This document shows, in pieces, positions 12,170 to 17,242 of a stretch of DNA of 17,242 nucleotides. The notes under the pieces are model-generated. The model searched no databases and was not told where the DNA came from. It was given only the letters and a program-made list of their open reading frames with translations. Source of the stretch: a bacterium. Its GTDB lineage: Bacteria; Latescibacterota; UBA2968; UBA8231. Both the position numbers and the translations under genes were made by a program. The stretch is from positions 1 through 17,242 of the forward strand of contig JAQCJA010000039.1 of NCBI GenBank assembly GCA_027593305.1. Direction: 5' to 3'. Positions within the stretch are counted from its first letter, which is position 1; the number at the start of each line of letters is the position of its first letter.

Positions 12170-15100
12170 TCACTCAGCGGCGAGGATGCGGGTCCGCGTC
12201 GCCTCGAGCCGGACTGCATCCCCCAGGACATAGTCGACGGCGGCGACCCAGTCACCGATCTCTGCACCAGGCAATGGCGAGTCGAGATCGACGCTGGTCG
12301 TGTGACCATCGTGGTTGGCGGCGGCGGCGATGGCCTGCCAGGCGCCACCGGTTTCGTTCTGCAGGCGTGTGCCGTGCAGGGTGGCGGTGCGGGTGATGAG
12401 GAAGAAGTCGAGCTCCAGGTGGGCACCGTCGACGGCGGCGATGCGGGCACGGCCGTGGAGGGAGGCCATGTCGAGGCTGAGACGAAGAACCGTGGCACTT
12501 ACCCTCTCCACTCCGGTGATCTCGTACGTGTGTCCCCGTCCGTCGGCGTTGACGACGATGCGCTGCCCTGTCTGTGCTGCCTCGAGACCCTCGACGTCGA
12601 TCGTGCACAACCGGCGGTCGAGGGCGACGATGGTGCCCTGCTGCACAGGCGTCGGCAAGGTGGTCCGATGGCCACCATGTGACAGGCTGGCGCAAGCGAC
12701 GCCGGTGACGGTGCCGCCGGTGACGAGTGCCAGGGAGCCGGCCAATTCGGTGCCATCCTCGAAGCGGGTGACCTCGTCGGCGGCGCGGCCAGGGGACCAG
12801 TAGAGGTGGATCTCGCCCTGCTGTGTGTGCAGTGTCACGCCGCTCGCCTCTTCGGCATCGGCGGCAATGCCTCTGGCGCCTGACAGACTGGCCTCACCCA
12901 TGTGTGGTTCGAAGACGAGATCGACACAAGTTGTGGATTCACCTGGCTCCGGGCGCTGCCAGGCGAGGGCACGGTAGTTGTACTGCGACTGTTCGGGCGT
13001 ACCCATGACCCCTGTGGCGCGGGCGCTGCGCAGGGTTGTGCCCGGCGTCGTGTGCAGCACGTGTAGATCGAGATGGGCACTTTCGTCGTGGACGCTCGTC
13101 CACGTGCCGCGAGCGGTGTCGCCGACATCGAGGGTGTTGACGTCATCGATCCAGGCCAGGCCCAGGTGATCACGATGCCGCACGGCGTCGAGCTGACCGC
13201 GCTTGATGTCGGGTCCCGCCAGAGTGCCCGGCTGCGCCAGTGGAACGACGCCCGCCATTTGCAGGGTGCCCTCCAGCCCGCGGCACAGGCGCCAGTGGTC
13301 GTCACCACCATGGATGCGGGCCAGGTCGATGAGGGCGACTCCGTCGTCACCCGTCTCAATGAACGCGATGAGTCGGCGGTAGGTGACCCCAGGCTGTGTC
13401 CAGCGCATGGCCTCGGTGTCGAAGACCCAGCGCTGTGCCTCGATTTCGACGACTTGCACACCGTCGGTGCGCAGTACCCGCACCAGGCGGCCGCGGCCAG
13501 CGATCTCTTTGAGAAAGTGCCAGGGCGTGTCGAAGGGCAGCTGCAAGGGTTCTACCCCATCCACGACGGACCAGACGGAGTTGTGGGTCGCCCAGTTGCC
13601 CTCCCAGGAGTTGACGTGGGCCCACGACTGCGGGTAGCCGAGGGCAGAGAGGAACGGGCGGTCGAAGGCAAACAGCTGGACATCGAGCAAGTCCTGATGC
13701 CGGTGCCAGGGGGCGTCGCCGTAGACGATGCCGGCGGCGGCGCGCTCAGGTGACCCGCCGGTGCGCAGGATGGCGAAGCCGACCCCATCGTGAATGGTGC
13801 TGCCAGGGGTCGATGGCTCGTTGGCCCGCTGCCTGTCGAGCAGGATGCGGGCCGCCGCCGAGCCGAGACCGGCGGCGCGCTCGAGGGTTGGTTCATCAAG
13901 GGGTTTGAGCGGTGGTCGATCGGTGAAGGGTTGCTGCACACCCCCGAAGCCGCAGTCGCCGAACTGAAAAGGGGCACGCCCGAGCAGGGTTACGTCGTAT
14001 GGCGCCCGCACAAGGCGCTCAAGGCGCGGGTCATCGGTGATCGAGGGAAAGCGAGAGATGGGGTAGGTGTCAGGCTGCAGGGCCCGCAAGGCGGCGACCT
14101 GGCACTCCAGTTCGAAGAGGCCGCGGGTATGGGTCTCGTTGTAACCGCCGGTGGCCTCGGGTGGCACGCCGTCGGTGGTGAAGTTGTTGCTGACGAAGAC
14201 GCGCAGGCGATCCGGCCCTCGATCGTACAGCCAGTCCATGACGTCGGTGGTGTCGCCACGGTCGAGGGCCTGCAGGGCGGAGAGCACGCCCAGGCTGGTT
14301 CCGGGCTTGTTGCTGAGGGCGCCGCCATCGATGGCGTTCTGCATCAGGCAACACAACGCTTCCTCGATCAGCTGGCAGCCGTCGCCGGCGTCGGCCAGCA
14401 CCAGTCCCTGGGCACCGGCGCGGGCGATCCACTCGTCATCGGTGCGCAGCAGGGGCCAGGCGGTGTCGTAGGCGAGGGCAAGCACGTCGGTGACACCCGG
14501 CACGTCGATGGCGTAGGCGAGGGCCCCTTTTCGGTACAGTGCGGCAATGGGATCCTCCTTGCCCGCCCAATCGACGGGGCCGCCGTCCCATGGTGTTTCC
14601 ACTTCCTGTGAGGGGCCGTGACGAAATTGTGGCGCCGCGGCCACGTAGACCTCTTCCAGTGACCAGCGCAGCAGCATCACGCCGAGACGGCGCGCCACGT
14701 CCAGGTCATCGGGGTGGCGGCGCAAGTGGTCGGTAACGGTGCGCAGGGCGCCAAGGTAGTGGCTGATGAGCTCGCGATGGCTGGAGGCGGAGAACAGGAA
14801 GACGTGGCCTTCGTTGTCGAACCAGCCGAAACCGTCATCAACGAAGTCACCAGAACTGAAGTCACCGACACGCAGGTCGTTGCTGGGGAACACGGCAGCG
14901 CAGGCGGGACAGGTGGAACGCAGGTCTCCGGGTCGGTGGTTGCGAGTCCAAGGGTAGAAGCCACCGTGGGCGAAGATCGCTGTGCCGCAGGCGGGGCAAC
15001 CCTGATGCACGTTGACGTAATGGGAGCGGGGGAACTCCGCTGCCGGTAACTGCCGCCACAGCGTGACATCATCCTGGGCCAGCCACCAGCGCAGAACCTC

Positions 15101-15478
15101 GTCGTCACCTGCAGGCACCAGCGGCTCATCCTGCAGGGTCTGTCGGGTGCGGGCGCTCGTGCAGCGGCCGCCGAGGGGCCAGCGGCGCGGCCACAGTTGA
15201 CCGGCGTCGGTGAAGGGCTCGCGCAGCTGCGCGAGGCTGCGCACGGCGATCGTCGCGTTGTCGGTACTGCCGGCAGTGTCGGTCGCCGTGACCGGATGGT
15301 CGCCACCCAGAGAGGGTGAGCGCAGGTAGTACATCCATGCCTGGTCACGTTGTGACCAGCGGTGGTCGACGAGCTCAAACCCAGGGGCTTCCAGGATCGG
15401 CCGCTGGTCGGGGCCACCGCCGATGGGCAGGCGGAAGAGGCGATCGGTGAGCAGTACGCGTGGTGTCCAGCGAATCAT
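12170..15478 (-). CDS. very large heparinase II/III-like polysaccharide lyase-type protein
   Basis: The ATG at 15478 is preceded by AAGGAG at 10 bases and gives 1102 residues. The region upstream in the same frame lacks protein character. About residues 161-194 carry two CPAC motifs (GCPACGTAIFAHGGFYPW, STCPACAAVFPSND), a likely structural zinc site typical of this subfamily. An alpha/alpha-barrel part follows, with GGYNETHTRG (about 444-453). The heparinase II/III signature comes next: IVYGDAPWHRHQDLLDVQLF then LGYPQSW (about 584-619), with the His-x-His. The C-terminal 400 residues are beta-rich. Such enzymes cleave uronic-acid polysaccharides. No signal peptide is evident, so location is unclear. 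GC content is visibly higher than in the neighbouring defence genes. It is followed by an MFS gene, now broken. Confidence 0.8.
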   Translation of the reverse strand: MIRWTPRVLLTDRLFRLPIGGGPDQRPILEAPGFELVDHRWSQRDQAWMYYLRSPSLGGDHPVTATDTAGSTDNATIAVRSLAQLREPFTDAGQLWPRRWPLGGRCTSARTRQTLQDEPLVPAGDDEVLRWWLAQDDVTLWRQLPAAEFPRSHYVNVHQGCPACGTAIFAHGGFYPWTRNHRPGDLRSTCPACAAVFPSNDLRVGDFSSGDFVDDGFGWFDNEGHVFLFSASSHRELISHYLGALRTVTDHLRRHPDDLDVARRLGVMLLRWSLEEVYVAAAPQFRHGPSQEVETPWDGGPVDWAGKEDPIAALYRKGALAYAIDVPGVTDVLALAYDTAWPLLRTDDEWIARAGAQGLVLADAGDGCQLIEEALCCLMQNAIDGGALSNKPGTSLGVLSALQALDRGDTTDVMDWLYDRGPDRLRVFVSNNFTTDGVPPEATGGYNETHTRGLFELECQVAALRALQPDTYPISRFPSITDDPRLERLVRAPYDVTLLGRAPFQFGDCGFGGVQQPFTDRPPLKPLDEPTLERAAGLGSAAARILLDRQRANEPSTPGSTIHDGVGFAILRTGGSPERAAAGIVYGDAPWHRHQDLLDVQLFAFDRPFLSALGYPQSWAHVNSWEGNWATHNSVWSVVDGVEPLQLPFDTPWHFLKEIAGRGRLVRVLRTDGVQVVEIEAQRWVFDTEAMRWTQPGVTYRRLIAFIETGDDGVALIDLARIHGGDDHWRLCRGLEGTLQMAGVVPLAQPGTLAGPDIKRGQLDAVRHRDHLGLAWIDDVNTLDVGDTARGTWTSVHDESAHLDLHVLHTTPGTTLRSARATGVMGTPEQSQYNYRALAWQRPEPGESTTCVDLVFEPHMGEASLSGARGIAADAEEASGVTLHTQQGEIHLYWSPGRAADEVTRFEDGTELAGSLALVTGGTVTGVACASLSHGGHRTTLPTPVQQGTIVALDRRLCTIDVEGLEAAQTGQRIVVNADGRGHTYEITGVERVSATVLRLSLDMASLHGRARIAAVDGAHLELDFFLITRTATLHGTRLQNETGGAWQAIAAAANHDGHTTSVDLDSPLPGAEIGDWVAAVDYVLGDAVRLEATRTRILAAE

Positions 15479-15609
15479 GGGAAAGCGGCTCCTTATGTGT
15501 GTGGCTGTGGCCCGATCGCAGACCGGAACGGTAGCCGACATCGATGCGGCGGACAAGACCGGCATCCCTCTGGGTCTTGCGGAAACGTCCCGAATTCTGG
15601 TTTCCTACA

Positions 15610-15627
15610 CTTGGGAGTGACCCCAAG
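15610..15627. promoter_or_regulatory. inverted repeat in the divergent intergenic region
   Basis: CTTGGG and CCCAAG form a perfect 6-bp inverted repeat around 6 bases. It lies 28 bp before the uroporphyrinogen-decarboxylase-like ATG, between two divergent genes. It could be an operator; no matching regulator is present in the window. Confidence 0.25.
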
Positions 15628-15655
15628 AACTCACAGGTGGAGCGGGAGCGCACAC

Positions 15656-16036
15656 ATGGCAATGACCGGAGTCGAACGGATCGGCAACATCCTGGAGCGG
15701 CAGCCCGTGGACCGCATCGGTCTGTTCGAGCACTTCTGGGGAGACACGTTGCAGAAGTGGCAGGCAGGTGGTCACATCCGCGAGGGTGAAGATCTGGCGA
15801 CGCACTTCGGCTTTGACATGACCACCTGTGGGGCCCTCAGTATGGTGGCCGACCTCGACTTCGTGCCTGAAATCCTCGAGGAAACAGAGGAGACCGTCGT
15901 CACCCGCGACGGCAATGGCGCCGTGCTCCGGCGGCACAAGCTGCATTCGTCGACGCCGGAGCATATCGACTTTGCCGTCAAGGAACGGGCCGCCTGGGAG
16001 GAGTTGATCAAGCCGAGGCTGACGCCCGATCGTCGG
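15656..16036 (+). pseudogene. uroporphyrinogen decarboxylase-like protein, truncated
   Basis: The ATG follows GGGAG at 7 bases. The roughly 127 family-like residues (GVERIGNILERQPVDRIGLF, EHFWGDTLQKW, VPEILEETEETVVTRDGNGA, STPEHIDFAVKERAAWEELI, KPRLTPD) match the N-terminal third of the URO-D-like/corrinoid methyltransferase group, TIM-barrel proteins that are often catabolic rather than haem-related. Similarity stops at about 16,025-16,036. The formal frame continues to 16447, but there it overlies, in another frame, an ADP-ribosylglycohydrolase. The gene has therefore lost its active-site region. It is divergent from the heparinase-like gene, so the two may share regulation. Confidence 0.75.
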
Positions 16037-17242
16037 CGCATACAGCGACGACACGCAACTCATTCTCTCCACGGCCAGAGCGATTCTCACTGGCTCAGGT
16101 TGGTTCGAACATCTGTGTTGGTCCGAACTACCGCTTTGGCTCCTCTACGAGAGAGGCGGGGGTTCAGCCTCCAAGAGGGCCGCTCAATGCTGGGCGAAAG
16201 GCATGGCGCCTTGGGCACAAGAGGGTCGAAAGGTGAGGGAGTATTTCGGTGCGGGCGGAAACGGTGCTGCAATGAGAGTGCTTCCGCACGCGCTTGCATC
16301 CAGGGACGACCCTCGGGCAGTCGTCAGGGCGGCAGCACTCAACAGCATCGCAACACACGGACACCCACGGGCAATCGTTGGAGCTTGTATTTATGCCTAT
16401 GCATTGTGGTGTGCCTTCCGCAAGACAGATACGTGGCGCTATGGTGAGTTGATCGATTGCCTCTCTGACTCGGTATCCGATTGGGGTTCTGTGCCCGAGC
16501 ACTTACCGGAAGAATGGCTGAGTGTGAGATGCCAAGGCGACGCGCGGCCCTCTGACACTTGGGAAGGGGCTGTGAGAGAGACAACGGATCTGCTTGAAGT
16601 CTCGCGCCGAGGGTTGACGAAAGATTTGCTCGCAACGGACTCCCGCATCCTGCACGAACTCGGATGTTTCGAGAGGAAGACAATGGGCGCGGGAACAAGA
16701 ACGGCTGTGGCGGCGGTGTTTTTCGCGTCTCGATATGCAGCGCAGCCCGAGACAGGGGTTCGTGGAGCCGCTGTCGCAGTTGGAAGCGACACAGACACAA
16801 TCGCCTCAATGACTGCCGGGCTGCTTGCAGAAATGCTTGGATCCAGTTGGTTGCCCTCCGGCTGGCGTGACGTGCAGGACCATCACTATTTGGTAGAACT
16901 TGAGGAACAGCTTGCTGCCCCAGAATCAAACCGTCCTGACAGCACATTCAACAATGAAACACCGGCTGAACGCTGGACGGAGAGCAAGAGTCGAGTTGCT
17001 GTGGCAGCCCTCTGGAAGAACGGCATTGGACTTGACCTGGGTGCCCTCGGTCATGCCGTCGGGGTCGGCAGTCTGCCCGTTGCTGCCGTGTCTCAGGGAG
17101 TGGAAGCACAAGGTTGGGAGATCCGCACTGCGGTTGGGCAGACCCTACATGTGACCAAAGTTCGCAAGAGAGCAGGTAGACCATGTGAAGGAGGCGGCTC
17201 CGGGGTATCGGGTTGGGGCGGTATCCCAACTGAGGTCCGCCG
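16023..17242 (+). pseudogene. ADP-ribosylglycohydrolase (DraG/ARH family), 5' truncated, open at the window edge
   Basis: An uninterrupted frame of over 400 codons runs from a TGA at 16020-16022 to the end of the window. It shows the family's motifs in order: GAYSDDTQL (SDDT at 16044), LPLWLLYERGGGSASKRAA, GAGGNGAAMRVLPHAL (GNGAAMR near 16257), NSIATHGHPRAIVGA (THGHP at 16353) and GSDTDTIASMTAGLLAEM (DxDT at 16788). These residues bind the metal pair that removes ADP-ribose from proteins or nucleic acids. The N-terminal GDxxG region, which supplies another metal ligand, is absent. The frame differs from the URO-D-like frame to its left, so translation from that start cannot make it. A C-terminal extension (ALWKNGIGLDLGALGHAV, TLHVTKVRKR) follows the catalytic part. 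A start codon is not identifiable. Confidence 0.8.

Noticed and set aside
12125..14611. Several long plus-strand frames opposite the heparinase-like gene.
   Set aside because: Antisense shadows favoured by high GC; the minus-strand frame carries clear family motifs.
16087..16947. Minus- and plus-strand frames over the 3' region, including continuation of the URO-D-like frame to 16447.
   Set aside because: They overlie the ADP-ribosylglycohydrolase frame, which alone shows conserved motifs throughout.

Overview
The window is a mosaic from a GC-rich, probably uncultured bacterium. A lineage in the Latescibacterota/Gemmatimonadota/Planctomycetota direction would fit the very large heparinase II/III-like protein with paired CPAC motifs, the uroporphyrinogen-decarboxylase-like gene divergent from it, and the acidic, His-rich lipoprotein. 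That placement is inference from gene style, not measured. No rRNA, tRNA or CRISPR array was found.

Layout. (1) 1-1090, minus strand: a His/Asp-rich lipoprotein and a small two-helix membrane protein, possibly a metal-handling pair. (2) 1090-3616: accessory debris, namely a fragment ending in a FIMAH-type helical domain, a complete RelE/ParE toxin with a ribbon-helix-helix antitoxin under a near-consensus promoter, and small unknown ORFs. (3) About 3572-7530, minus strand: a decayed integrative or replicative element. In transcription order it has a promoter, a roughly 220-nt structured leader ending in a strong terminator, an excisionase-like HTH gene, a Rep-like winged-helix gene, four 23-bp iteron-like repeats, an unknown gene, a small element protein, a stand-alone DnaB N-terminal domain, a TubC-docking/zinc-ribbon protein, a tiny membrane ORF, a frameshifted PDDEXK-type nuclease and a truncated HTH protein. 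Several of these genes overlap by 1-4 nt, as in a phage-like operon. (4) 7589-8850: a degenerate ISAzo13-family transposase next to an endonuclease/exonuclease/phosphatase gene that has lost its 3' part. (5) 9025-11312, minus strand: an intact two-gene operon, Nudix-plus-unknown-domain followed by SIR2-plus-receiver-like-domain, joined by an ATGA overlap. It is the best candidate for an undescribed system, plausibly NAD+/ADP-ribose-based defence. (6) 11766-12165: two gene fragments meeting at a recombination junction near 11,920. (7) 12170-15478, minus strand: the heparinase-like gene followed by the MFS fragment. (8) 15656-17242, plus strand: a uroporphyrinogen-decarboxylase-like gene cut at about 16,025 and fused out of frame to an ADP-ribosylglycohydrolase lacking its N-terminus, which stays open to the window edge.

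At least four breakpoints (about 3,585, 8,470, 11,920 and 16,025) leave genes cut mid-domain. This looks like repeated insertion and deletion in a plastic region, though assembly chimerism must be excluded. SIR2, Nudix and ADP-ribosylglycohydrolase all act on NAD+/ADP-ribose chemistry. Only the first two are physically linked in an operon here.
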